Shown one piece after another: positions 30,301-44,721 of a stretch of DNA of 64,000 nt. The stretch's first letter is position 1, and every line of letters begins with the position of its first letter. The position numbers and the translations under genes were made by a program. The stretch lies in contig NW_027478440.1 of assembly GCF_051014685.1 (NCBI RefSeq), positions 62,001 through 126,000 of the forward strand, read 5' to 3'. The stretch comes from Ptiloglossa arizonensis (Eukaryota > Arthropoda > Insecta > Hymenoptera > Colletidae). Under the pieces are notes generated by a model. The model made no database searches. It was not told where the DNA came from and saw only the letters and a program-made list of their open reading frames with translations.

Positions 30301-33300
30301 TTATACGTTATACGTTATACGTTATACGCTATACGTTATACGTTATACGTTATACGTTATACGTTATACGTTATACGTTATACGTTATACGTTATACGTT
30401 ATACGTTATGCGTTATACGTTATACGTTATACGTTGTACGTTATACGTTATAAGTTGTACGTTATACGATATACGTTACACGTTATTCTTTATACGTTCT
30501 TCGTTACACGTTATACGTTATACGTTATACGTTATACGTTATACGTTTTACGTTATTCGTTATACGTTATACGTTATACGATATACGTTATACGTTATAC
30601 GTTATACGTTATACGTTATACGTTATACGTTATACGTTATACTTTATACGTTATAGGTGTTACGTTATACGTTATACGTCATAGGTTATACGTTATATGT
30701 TATACGTTATACGTTATACGTTATACGTTATACGTCATACGTTATACGTTATACGTTATACGTTATACGTTATACGTTATACGTTATACGTTATACGTTA
30801 TACGTTATACGTTATACGTTATACGTTATACGTGATACGTTATACGTTATACGTTATACGTTATACGTTATACGTTATACGTTATACGTTATACGTTATA
30901 CGGTATACGTTATACGTTATACGTTATACGTTATACGTTATACGTTATACGTTATACGTTATACGTCATAGGTTATACGTTATACGTTATACGTTATGCG
31001 TTATACGTTATGCGTTATACGTTATACGTTATACGTTATACGTTATACGTTATACGTTATACGTTATACGTTATACGTTATACGTTATACGTTATAGGTT
31101 ATACGTTATACGTTATACGTTATACGTTATACGTTATACGTTATACGTTATAAGTTATACGTTATACGTCATAGGTTATACGTTGAACGTTATACGTTAT
31201 ACGTAGTATGTAATGCGTCGTACGTTTTACGTTATTCGTTATACGTTATACGTTATACGTTATACGTTATACGTTATACGTTATACGTTATACGTTATAC
31301 GTTATACGTTATACGTTATACGTTATACGTTATACGTTATACGTTATACGTTATACGTTATACGTTATACGTTATACGGTATACGTTATACGTTATACGT
31401 TATACGTTATACGTTATACGTTATGCGTTATACGTTCTACGATATTCTTTATACGTTATACGTTATTAGGTATACGTTATACGTTATACGTTATACGTCA
31501 TAGGTCATGCGTTATACGTTATGCGTTATACGTTATACATTATACGTTATACGATATACGTTATACGTTATGCGTTATGCGTTCTTCGTTACACGTTATA
31601 CGTTTTTCGGTATGCGTTATACGTTATACGTTATACGTTATACGTTATACGTTATACGTTATACGTTATACGTGATACGTTATACGTTATACGTTATACG
31701 TTATACGTTATACGTTATACGTTCTACGATATTCGTTATACGTTATACGTTATTAGTTATACGTTATACGTTATACGTTATACGTCATAGGTTATACGTT
31801 ATACGTTATGCGTTATACGTTATACATTATACGTTATACGATATACGTTATACGTTATTCGTAATACGTTATACGTGATACGTTATACTTTGTACGTTAT
31901 ACGTTATACGTTATACGTTATACGTTATACGTTATACGTTATACGGTATACGTTATACGTTATACGTTATACGTTATACGTTATACGTTATGCGTTATAC
32001 GTTCTACGATATTCTTTATACGTTATACGTTATTAGGTATACGTTATACGTTATACGTTATACGTCATAGGTCATGCGTTATACGTTATGCGTTATACGT
32101 TATACATTATACGTTATACGATATACGTTATACGTTATGCGTTATGCGTTCTTCGTTACACGTTATACGTTTTTCGGTATGCGTTATACGTTATACGTTA
32201 TACGTTATACGTTATACGTTATACGTTATACGTTATACGTTATACGTTATACGTGATACGTTATACGTTATACGTTATACGTTATACGTTATACGTTATA
32301 CGTTCTACGATATTCGTTATACGTTATACGTTATTAGTTATACGTTATACGTTATACGTTATACGTCATAGGTTATACGTTATACGTTATGCGTTATACG
32401 TTATACATTATACGTTATACGATATACGTTATACGTTATTCGTAATACGTTATACGTGATACGTTATACTTTGTACGTTATACGTTATACGTTATACGTT
32501 ATACATTATACGTTATACGTTATACGTTATACGTCATAGGTTATACGTTATATGTTATACGTTATACGTTATACGTTATACGTCATACGTTATACGTTAT
32601 ACGTTATACGTTATACGTTATACGTTATACGTTATACGTTATACGTTATACGTTATACGTTATACGTTATACGTTATACGTTATACGTTATACGTTATAC
32701 GTTATACGGTATACGTTATACGTTATACGTTATACGTTATACGTTATACGTTATACGTTATGCGTTATACGTTCTACGATATTCTTTATACGTTATACGT
32801 TATTAGGTATACGTTATACGTTATACGTTATACGTCATAGGTCATGCGTTATACGTTATGCGTTATACGTTATACATTATACGTTATACGATATACGTTA
32901 TACGTTATGCGTTATGCGTTCTTCGTTACACGTTATACGTTATTCGGTATGCGTTATACGTTATACGTTATACGTTATACGTTATACTTTATACGTTATA
33001 CGTTATACGTTATACGTTATACGTTATACGTTATACGTTATACGTTATACGTTATACGTTATACGTTATACGTTATACGTTATACGTTATACGTTACACG
33101 TTATACGTCATAGGTTATACGTTATACGTTATACGTTATACGTTATACGTTATACGTTATACGTTATACGTTATACGTTATACTTTATACGTTATAGGTG
33201 TTACGTTATACGTTATACGTCATAGGTTATACGTTATATGTTATACGTTATACGTTATACGTGATACGTTATACTTTGTACGTTATACGTTATACGTTAT

Positions 33301-33480
33301 ACGTTATACATTATACGTTATACGTTATACATTACATGTTATACGTTATACATTACATGTTGTGCGTTATACGTTATACGTTATACGTTATACGTTATAC
33401 GTTATACGTTATACGTTATACGTTATACGTTATACGTGATACGTTATACGTTATACGTTATACGTTATACGTTATACGTT
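24311..33480 (+). repeat. Block A, copy 2 (A2) of the 9296-base tandem duplication
   Basis: This is the second copy, matching A1 at an offset of 9296 until about 33.48 kb, where A1 continues in pure heptamers and A2 enters a TTCTACGATATTCG cluster. All internal pairs (1386, 294 and 567 bases) are carried along. Degenerate clusters lie at 24338, 25444, 26830, 30239 and 31205. The pure tract at about 24.38-24.56 kb is seven heptamers longer than its A1 counterpart. Confidence 0.92.
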
Positions 33481-33895
33481 ATACGTTCTACGATATTCGT
33501 TATACGTTATACGTTATTAGTTATACGTTATACGTTATACGTTATACGTCATAGGTTATACGTTATACGTTATGCGTTATACGTTATACATTATACGTTA
33601 TACGATATACGTTATACGTTATTCGTAATACGTTATACGTGATACGTTATACTTTGTACGTTATACGTTATACGTTATACGTTATACATTATACGTTATA
33701 CGTTATACGTTATACGTCATAGGTTATACGTTATATGTTATACGTTATACGTTATACGTTATACGTCATACGTTATACGTTATACGTTATACGTTATACG
33801 TTAGACGTTATACGTTATACGTTATACGTTATACGTTATACGTTATACGTTATACGTTATACGTTATACGTTATACGTTGTACGTTATACGTTAT
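33481..33895 (+). repeat. Linker from A2 to B
   Basis: The variant order repeats 32.3-32.7 kb at an offset of 1183 bases (169 heptamers): the TTCTACGATATTCG cluster, TTATTAG, TTCGTAATACG, GTGATACG and TATATG. It also matches 1.05-1.42 kb and 56.79-57.2 kb. It includes the rare TTAGACG unit near 33803. Confidence 0.75.
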
Positions 33896-36800
33896 AAGTT
33901 GTACGTTATACGATATACGTTATACGTCATTCTTTATACGTTCTTCGTTACACGTTATACGTTATACGTTATACGTTATACGTTTTACGTTATTCGTTAT
34001 ACGTTATACGTTATACGATATACGTTATACGTTATACGTTATACGTTATGCGTCATACGTTCTACGATATTCGTTATACGTTATACGTTATTAGTTATAC
34101 GTTATACGTTATACGTTATACGTCATAGGTTATACGTTATACGTTATGCGTTATACGTTATACATTATACGTTATACGATATACGTTATACGTTATGCGT
34201 TATGCGTTCTTCGTTACACGTTATACGTTATTCGGTATGCGTTATACGTTATACGTTATACGTTATACGTTATACGTTATACGTTATACTTTATACGTTA
34301 TACGTTATACGTTATGCATTATACGTTATACGTTATACGTTATACGTTACACGTTATACGTCATAGGTTATACGTTATACGTCATACGTTATACGTTATA
34401 CGTTATACGTTATACGTTATACGTTATACGTTATACGTTATACGTTATACGTTATTCGTAATACGTTATACGTGATACGTTATACTTTGTACGTTATACG
34501 TTATACGTTATACGTTATACATTATACGTTATACGTTATACATTACATGTTATACGTTATACATTACATGTTATGCGTTATACGTTATACGTTATACGTT
34601 ATACGTTATACGTTATACGTTATACGTTATACGTTATACGTTATACGTGATACGTTATACGTTATACGTTATACGTTATACGTTATACGTTATACGTTAT
34701 ACGTTATACGTTATACGTTATACGTTATACGTTGTACGTTATACGTTATAAGTTGTACGTTATACGATATACGATATACGTTATACGTTATACGTTATAC
34801 GTTATGCGTTATAGGTTCTACGATATTCGTTATACGTTATACGTTATTAGTTATACGTTATACGTTATACGTTATACGTCATAGGTTATACGTTATACGT
34901 TATGCGGTATACGTTATACATTATACATTATACGTGATACGTTATACGTTATACGTTATACGTTATACGTTATACGTTATACGTTATACGTTATACGTTA
35001 TACGTTATACGTTATACGTTATACGTTATACGTTATACGTTATACGTTATACGCTATACGTTATACGTTATACGTTATACGTTATACGTTATACGTTATA
35101 CGTTATACGTTACACGTTATACGTCATAGGTTATACGTTATACGTTATACGTTATGCGTTATACGTTATACGTTATACATTATACGTTATACGTTATACG
35201 TTATACGTTATACGTTATACGTTATACGTTATACGTTATACGTTATACGTCATAGGTTATACGTTATACGTTATACGTTATGCGTTATACGTTATACGTT
35301 ATACGTTATACGTTATACGTTCTACGATATTCGTTATACGTTATACGTTATTAGTTATACGTTATACGTTATACGTTATACGATATACGTTATACGTTAT
35401 TCTTTATACGTTCTTCGTTACACGTTATAGGTTATACGTTATACGTTATACGTTTTACGTTATTCGTTATACGTTATACGCTATACGATATACGATATAC
35501 GTTATACGTTATACGTTATACGTTATGCGTTATACGTTCTACGATATTCGTTATAGGTTATACGTTATTAGTTATAGGTTATACGTTATACGTTATACGT
35601 CATAGGTTATACGTTACACGTTATGCGTTATACGTTATACATTATACGTTATACGATATACGTTATACCTTATGCGTTATGCGTTCTTCGATACACGTTA
35701 TACGTTATTCGGTATGCGTTATACGTTATACGTTATACGTTATACGTTATACATTATACTTTATACGTTATACGTTATACGTTATACGTTATACGTTATA
35801 CGTTATACGTTATACGTTATACGTTACACGTTATACGTCATAGGTTATACGTTATACGTTATACGTTATGCGTTATACGTTATACGTTATACATTATACG
35901 TTATACGTTATACGTTATACGTTATACGTTATACGTTATACGTTATACGTTATACGTCATAGGTTATACGTTATACGTTATACGTTATGCGTTATACGTT
36001 ATACGTTATACGTTATACGTTCTACGATATTCGTTATACGTTATACGTTATTAGTTATACGTTATACGTTATACGTTATACGTCATAGGTTATACGTTAT
36101 ACGTTATGCGTTATACGTTATACATTATACGATATATGATATACGTTATACGTTATGCGTTATGCGTTCTTCGTTACACGTTATACGTTATTCGGTATGC
36201 GTTATACGTTATACGTTATACGTTATACGTTATACGTTATACGTTATACGTTATACGTTATACGATATACGTTATACGTTATACGTTATACGTTATACGT
36301 TATGCGTTATACGTTCTACGATATTCGTTATACGTTATACGTTATTAGTTATACGTTATACGTTATACGTTATACGTCATAGGTTATACGTTATACGTTA
36401 TGCGTTATACGTTATACATTATACGATATATGATATACGTTATACGTTATGCGTTATGCGTTCTTCGTTACACGTTATACGTTATTCGGTATGCGTTATA
36501 CGTTATACGTTATACGTTATACGTTATACTTTATACGTTATACGTTATACGTTATACGTTATACGTTATACGTTGTACGTTATACGCTATACGTTATACG
36601 TTATACGTTATACGTTATACGTTATACGTTATACGTTATACGTTATACGTTATACGTTATACGTTATACGTTATACGTTATACGTTATACGTTATACGTT
36701 ATACGTTATACGTTATACGTTGTACGCTATACGTTATAAGTTGTACGTTATACGATATACGTTATACGTTATTCGTTATCCGTACTTCGTAACACGTTAT

Positions 36801-37571
36801 ACGTTATACGTTATACGTTATACGTTTTACGATATACGATATGCGTTATACGTTATACGATATACGTTATACGTTATACTTTATACGTTATACGGGTTAC
36901 GTTATACGTTATACGTTATACGTTATTCGTAATACGTTATACGTGATACGTTATACTATATACGTTATACGTTATACGTTATACGTTATACATTATACGT
37001 TATACGTTATACATTACATGTTATGCGTTATACGTTATACGTTATACGTTATACGTTATACGTTATACGTTATACTTTATACGTTATACGTTATACGTTA
37101 TACGTTATACGTTATACGTTATACGTTATACGTTATACGTTATACGTTATACGTTATACGTTATACGTTATACGTTATACGTTATACGTTATACGTTATA
37201 CGTTATACGATATACGTTATACGTTATACGTTATACGTTATGTGTTATACGTTCTACGATATTAGTTATACGTTATACGTTATTAGTTATACGTTATACG
37301 TTATACGTTATACGTCATAGGTTATACGTTATACGTTATGCGTTATACGTTACACGTTATACATTATACTTTATACGTTATACGTTATACGTTATACGTT
37401 ATACGTTATACGTTATACGTTATACGTTATACGTTATACGTTACACGTTATACGTCATAGGTTATACGTTATACGTTATACGTTATACGTTATACGTTAT
37501 ACGTTATACGTTATACGTTATACGATATACGTTATACGTTATTCTTTATACGTTCTTCGTTACACGTTATA
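33896..37571 (+). repeat. Block B, first part (begins with leader block L, copy 3)
   Basis: The segment opens with block L (33896 to about 34798), then carries TTAGTTATACG and CGTCATAGG variants and a 294-base pair (36106 and 36400). A section from about 36.72 to 36.95 kb follows with TTATCCGTACTTCGTAACACG and CGGGTTACG. The whole segment recurs at 57206-60866, with an offset of 23310 as far as 37074. The offset becomes 23296 after a pure tract that is 14 bases longer here (37080-37207). The degenerate GTAGTATGTAATG cluster is absent throughout. Confidence 0.86.
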
Positions 37572-40000
37572 GGTTATACGTTATACGTTATACGTTTTAC
37601 GTTATTCGTTATACGTTATACGCTATACGATATACGTTATACGTTATACGTTATACGTTATGCGTTATACATTCTACGATATTCGTTATAGGTTATACGT
37701 TATTAGTTATAGGTTATACGTTATACGTTATACGTCATAGGTTATACGTTACACGTTATGCTTTATACGTTATACATTATACGTTATACGATATACGTTA
37801 TACGTTATGCGTTATGCGTTCTTCGATACACGTTATAGGTTATTCGGTATGCGTTATACGTTATACGTTATACGTTATACGTTATACATTATACTTTATA
37901 CGTTATACGTTATACGTTATACGTTACACGTTATACGTTATACGTTATACGTTACACGTTATACGTCATAGGTTATACGTTATACGTTATACGTTATGCG
38001 TTATACGTTATACGTTATACATTATACGTTATACGTTATACGTTATACGTTATACGTTATACGTTATACGTTATACGTTATACGTTATACGTCATAGGTT
38101 ATACGTTATACGTTATACGTTATGCGTTATACGTTATACGTTATACGTTATACGTTCTACGATATTCGTTATACGTTATACGTTATTAGTTATACGTTAT
38201 ACGTTATACGTTATACGTCATAGGTTATACGTTATACGTTATACGTTATGCGTTATACGTTATACGTTATACATTATACGTTATACGTTATACGTTATAC
38301 GTTATACGTTATACGTTATACGTTATACGTTATACGTTATACGTCATAGGTTATACGTTATACGTTATACGTTATGCGTTATACGTTATACGTTATACGT
38401 TATACGTTCTACGATATTCGTTATACGTTATACGTTATTAGTTATACGTTATACGTTATACGTTATACGTCATAGGTTATACGTTATACGTTATGCGTTA
38501 TACGTTATACATTATACGATATATGATATACGTTATACGTTATGCGTTATGCGTTCTTCGATACACGTTATACGTTATTCGGTATGCGTTATACGTTATA
38601 CGTTATACGTTATACGTTATACATTATACTTTATACGTTATACGTTATACGTTATACGTTATACGTTATACGTTATACGTTATACGTTATACGTTATACG
38701 TTACACGTTATACGTCATAGGTTATACGTTATACGTTATACTTTATGCGTTATACGTTATACGTTATACATTATACGTTATACGTTATACGTTATACGTT
38801 ATACGTTATACGTTATACGTTATACGTTATACGTCATAGGTTATACGTTATACGTTATACGTTATGCGTTATACGTTATACGTTATACGTTATACGTTCT
38901 ACGATATTCGTTATACGTTATACGTTATTAGTTATACGTTATACGTTATACGTTATACGTCATAGGTTATACGTTATACGTTATGCGTTATACGTTATAC
39001 ATTATACGATATATGATATACGTTATACGTTATGCGTTATGCGTTCTTCGTTACACGTTATACGTTATTCGGTATGCGTTATACGTTATACGTTATACGT
39101 TATACGTTATACGTTATACGTTATACGTTATACGTTATACGATATACGTTATACGTTATACGTTATACGTTATACGTTATGCGTTATACGTTCTACGATA
39201 TTCGTTATACGTTATACGTTATTAGTTATACGTCATACGTTATACGTTATACGTCATAGGTTATACGTTATACGTTATGCGTTATACGTTATACATTATA
39301 CGATATATGATATACGTTATACGTTATGCGTTATGCGTTCTTCGTTACACGTTATACGTTATTCGGTATGCGTTATACGTTATACGTTATACGTTATACG
39401 TTATACTTTATACGTTATACGTTATACGTTATACGTTATACGTTATACGTTGTACGTTATACGTTATACGTTATACGTTATACGTTATACGTTATACGTT
39501 ATACGTTATACGTTATACGTTATACGTTATACGTTATACGTTATACGTTATACGTTATACGTTATACGTTATACGTTATACGTTGTACGCTATACGTTAT
39601 AAGTTGTACGTTATACGATATACGTTATACGTTATTCGTTATCCGTACTTCGTAACACGTTATACGTTATACGTTATACGTTATACGTTTTACGATATAC
39701 GATATGCGTTATACGTTATACGTTATGCGTTATACGTTATACATTATACGATATATGATATACGTTATACGTTATGCGTTATGCGTTCTTCGTTACACGT
39801 TATACGTTATTCGGTATGCGTTATACGTTATACGTTATACGTTATACGTTATACGTTATACGTTATACGTTATACGTTATACGATATACGTTATACGTTA
39901 TACGTTATACGTTATACGTTATGCGTTATACGTTCTACGATATTCGTTATACGTTATACGTTATTAGTTATACGTTATACGTTATACGTTATACGTCATA
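37572..40000 (+). repeat. 2429-base higher-order repeat in B, unit 1
   Basis: It begins at AGGTTATACG and shares landmarks with 40001 onward at exactly 2429 bases (347 heptamers): TTTTACG at 37593 and 40022, and the distinctive GCTTTATACG at 37760 and 40189. It contains repeated 294- and 490-base arrangements of the GATATATGATATACG landmark. Confidence 0.9.
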
Positions 40001-42150
40001 GGTTATACGTTATACGTTATACGTTTTACGTTATTCGTTATACGTTATACGCTATACGATATACGTTATACGTTATACGTTATACGTTATGCGTTATACG
40101 TTCTACGATATTCGTTATAGGTTATACGTTATTAGTTATAGGTTATACGTTATACGTTATACGTCATAGGTTATACGTTACACGTTATGCTTTATACGTT
40201 ATACATTATACGTTATACGATATACGTTATACGTTATGCGTTATGCGTTCTTCGATACACGTTATAGGTTATTCGGTATGCGTTATACGTTATACGTTAT
40301 ACGTTATACGTTATACATTATACTTTATACGTTATACGTTATACGTTATACGTTATACGTTATACGTTATACGTTATACGTTACACGTTATACGTCATAG
40401 GTTATACGTTATACGTTATACGTTATGCGTTATACGTTATACGTTATACATTATACGTTATACGTTATACGTTATACGTTATACGTTATACGTTATACGT
40501 TATACGTTATACGTTATACGTCATAGGTTATACGTTATACGTTATACGTTATGCGTTATACGTTATACGTTATACGTTATACGTTCTACGATATTCGTTA
40601 TACGTTATACGTTATTAGTTATACGTTATACGTTATACGTTATACGTCATAGGTTATACGTTATACGTTATACGTTATGCGTTATACGTTATACGTTATA
40701 CATTATACGTTATACGTTATACGTTATACGTTATACGTTATACGTTATACGTTATACGTTATACGTTATACGTCATAGGTTATACGTTATACGTTATACG
40801 TTATGCGTTATACGTTATACGTTATACGTTATACGTTCTACGATATTCGTTATACGTTATACGTTATTAGTTATACGTTATACGTTATACGTTATACGTC
40901 ATAGGTTATACGTTATACGTTATGCGTTATACGTTATACATTATACGATATATGATATACGTTATACGTTATGCGTTATGCGTTCTTCGATACACGTTAT
41001 ACGTTATTCGGTATGCGTTATACGTTATACGTTATACGTTATACGTTATACATTATACTTTATACGTTATACGTTATACGTTATACGTTATACGTTATAC
41101 GTTATACGTTATACGTTATACGTTATACGTTACACGTTATACGTCATAGGTTATACGTTATACGTTATACTTTATGCGTTATACGTTATACGTTATACAT
41201 TATACGTTATACGTTATACGTTATACGTTATACGTTATACGTTATACGTTATACGTTATACGTCATAGGTTATACGTTATACGTTATACGTTATGCGTTA
41301 TACGTTATACGTTATACGTTATACGTTCTACGATATTCGTTATACGTTATACGTTATTAGTTATACGTTATACGTTATACGTTATACGTCATAGGTTATA
41401 CGTTATACGTTATGCGTTATACGTTATACATTATACGATATATGATATACGTTATACGTTATGCGTTATGCGTTCTTCGTTACACGTTATACGTTATTCG
41501 GTATGCGTTATACGTTATACGTTATACGTTATACGTTATACGTTATACGTTATACGTTATACGTTATACGATATACGTTATACGTTATACGTTATACGTT
41601 ATACGTTATGCGTTATACGTTCTACGATATTCGTTATACGTTATACGTTATTAGTTATACGTTATACGTTATACGTTATACGTCATAGGTTATACGTTAT
41701 ACGTTATGCGTTATACGTTATACATTATACGATATATGATATACGTTATACGTTATGCGTTATGCGTTCTTCGTTACACGTTATACGTTATTCGGTATGC
41801 GTTATACGTTATACGTTATACGTTATACGTTATACTTTATACGTTATACGTTATACGTTATACGTTATACGTTATACGTTGTACGTTATACGTTATACGT
41901 TATACGTTATACGTTATACGTTATACGTTATACGTTATACGTTATACGTTATACGTTATACGTTATACGTTATACGTTATACGTTATACGTTATACGTTA
42001 TACGTTATACGTTATACGTTGTACGCTATACGTTATAAGTTGTACGTTATACGATATACGTTATACGTTATTCGTTATCCGTACTTCGTAACACGTTATA
42101 CGTTATACGTTATACGTTATACGTTTTACGATATACGATATGCGTTATAC
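40001..42150 (+). repeat. 2429-base higher-order repeat in B, unit 2 (shortened)
   Basis: This matches unit 1 at offset 2429, changing to 2436 by the GATATGCG landmark (39704 and 42140), a gain of one heptamer. Just after that landmark unit 1 returns to GATATATGATATACG, while unit 2 runs into the CGGGTTACG segment also seen at 36.84 kb. The tandem therefore ends here. Confidence 0.86.
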
Positions 42151-42730
42151 GTTATACGATATACGTTATACGTTATACTTTATACGTTATACGGGTTACG
42201 TTATACGTTATACGTTATGTGTTATACGTTCTACGATATTAGTTATACGTTATACGTTATTAGTTATACGTTATACGTTATACGTTATACGTCATAGGTT
42301 ATACGTTATACGTTATGCGTTATACGTTACACGTTATACATTATACGTTATACGTTATACGTTACACGTTATACGTTATTCGGTATGCGTTATACGTTAT
42401 ACGTTATACGTTATACGTTATACTTTATACGTTATACGTTATACGTTATACGTTACACGTTATACGTTATACGTTATACGTTATACGTTATACGTTATAC
42501 GTTATACGTTATACGTTATACGTTATACGTTATACGTTATACGTTATACGTTATACGTTATACGTTATACGTTATACGTTATACGTTATACGTTATACGT
42601 TATACGTTGTACGCTATACGTTATAAGTTGTACGTTATACGATATACGTTATACGTTATTCGTTATCCGTACTTCGTAACACGTTATACGTTATACGTTA
42701 TACGTTATACGTTTTACGATATACGATATG
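42020..42730 (+). repeat. 588-base tandem duplication in B
   Basis: The cluster TTGTACGCTATACG, AAGTTGTACG, TTATCCGTACTTCG, GATATGCG, CGGGTTACG occurs twice, 588 bases (84 heptamers) apart, for example GATATGCG at 42140 and 42728. The second copy then follows the path seen at 36.84-37.5 kb, at an offset of 5887 bases. Confidence 0.83.
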
Positions 42731-44721
42731 CGTTATACGTTATACGATATACGTTATACGTTATACTTTATACGTTATACGGGTTACGTTATACGTTATA
42801 CGTTATACGTTATTCGTAATACGTTATACGTGATACGTTATATTATATACGTTATACGTTATACGTTATACGTTATACATTATACGTTATACGTTATACA
42901 TTACATGTTATGCGTTATACGTTATACGTTATACGTTATACGTTATACGTTATACTTTATACGTTATACGTTATACGTTATACGTTATACGTTATACGTT
43001 ATACGTTATACGTTATACGTTATACGTTATACGTTATACGTTATACGTTATACGTTATACGTTATACGTTATACGTTATACGATATACGTTATACGTTAT
43101 ACGTTATACGTTATGTGTTATACGTTCTACGATATTAGTTATACGTTATACGTTATTAGTTATACGTTATACGTTATACGTTATACGTCATAGGTTATAC
43201 GTTATACGTTATGCGTTATACGTTACACGTTATACATTATACTTTATACGTTATACGTTATACGTTATACGTTATACGTTATACGTTATACGTTATACGT
43301 TACACGTTATACGTCATAGGTTATACGTTATACGTTATACGTTATACGTTATACGTTATACGTTATACGTTATACGATATACGTTATACGTTATTCTTTA
43401 TACGTTCTTCGTTACACGTTATAGGTTATACGTTATACGTTATACGTTTTACGTTATTCGTTATACGTTATACGCTATACGATATACGTTATACGTTATA
43501 CGTTATATGTTATGCGTTATACGTTCTACGATATTCGTTATAGGTTATACGTTATTAGTTATAGGTTATACGTTATACGTTATACGTCATAGGTTATACG
43601 TTACACGTTATGCGTTATACGTTATACATTATACGTTATACGATATACGTTATACGTTATGCGTTATGCGTTCTTCGATACACGTTATACGTTATTCGGT
43701 ATGCGTTATACGTTATACGTTATACGTTATACGTTATACATTATACTTTATACGTTATACGTTATACGTTATACGTTATACGTTATACGTTATACGTTAT
43801 ACGTTACACGTTATACGTCATAGGTTATACGTTATACGTTATACGTTATACGTTATACGTTATACGTTATACGTTATACGTTATACGTCATAGGTTATAC
43901 GTTATACGTTATACGTTATGCGTTATACGTTATACGTTATACGTTATACGTTATACGTTATACGTCATAGGTTATACGTTATACGTTATGCGTTATACGT
44001 TATACATTATACGATATATGATATACGTTATACGTTATGCGTTATGCGTTCTTCGTTACACGTTATACGTTATTCGGTATGCGTTATACGTTATACGTTA
44101 TACGTTATACGTTATACTTTATACGTTATACGTTATACGTTATACGTTATACGTTATACGTTATACGTTATACGTTATACGTTATACGTTACACGTTATA
44201 CGTCATAGGTTATACGTTATACGTTATACGTTATACGTTATAGGTTATACGTTATACGTTATACGTCATAGGTTATACGTTATACGTTATACGTTATACG
44301 TTGTACGTTATACGTTATAAGTTATACGTTGTACGTCATAGGTTATACGTTGAACGTTATACGTTATACGTAGTATGTAATGCGTCGTACGTTTTACGTT
44401 ATTGGTTATACGTTATACGTTATACGTTATACGTTATACGTTATACGTTATACGTTATACGCTATACGTTATACGTTATACGTTATACGTTATACGTTAT
44501 ACGTTATACGTTATACGTTATACGTTATACGTTATACGTTATACGTTATACGTTATACGTTATACGTTATACGTTATACGTTGTACGTTATACGTTATAA
44601 GTTGTACGTTATACGATATACGTTATACGTTATTCTTTATACGTTCTTCGTTACACGTTATACGTTATACGTTATACGTTATACGTTATACGTTTTACGT
44701 TATTCGTTATACGTTATACGT
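42731..44721 (+). repeat. Block B, distal part
   Basis: About 42.73-43.5 kb is collinear with 36.84-37.6 kb at an offset of about 5887 bases, carrying one private change (GATACGTTATATTATATACG near 42833-42852). About 44.30-44.72 kb resembles 20.87-21.3 kb, with the degenerate cluster at 44372. A private TTATTGGTTATACG occurs near 44400. The segment ends at a switch into block C near 44722. Confidence 0.75.

Noticed and set aside
39277..41268. A 663-codon open frame, the longest in the window, and the many other + strand open frames of RYTLYVI repeats
   Set aside because: The reading is forced by a stop-free 7-base repeat, all three + frames give the same peptide cycle, and frame ends fall at ordinary variant heptamers. 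There is no promoter, ribosome-binding or splice context, no codon structure and no recognisable domain.
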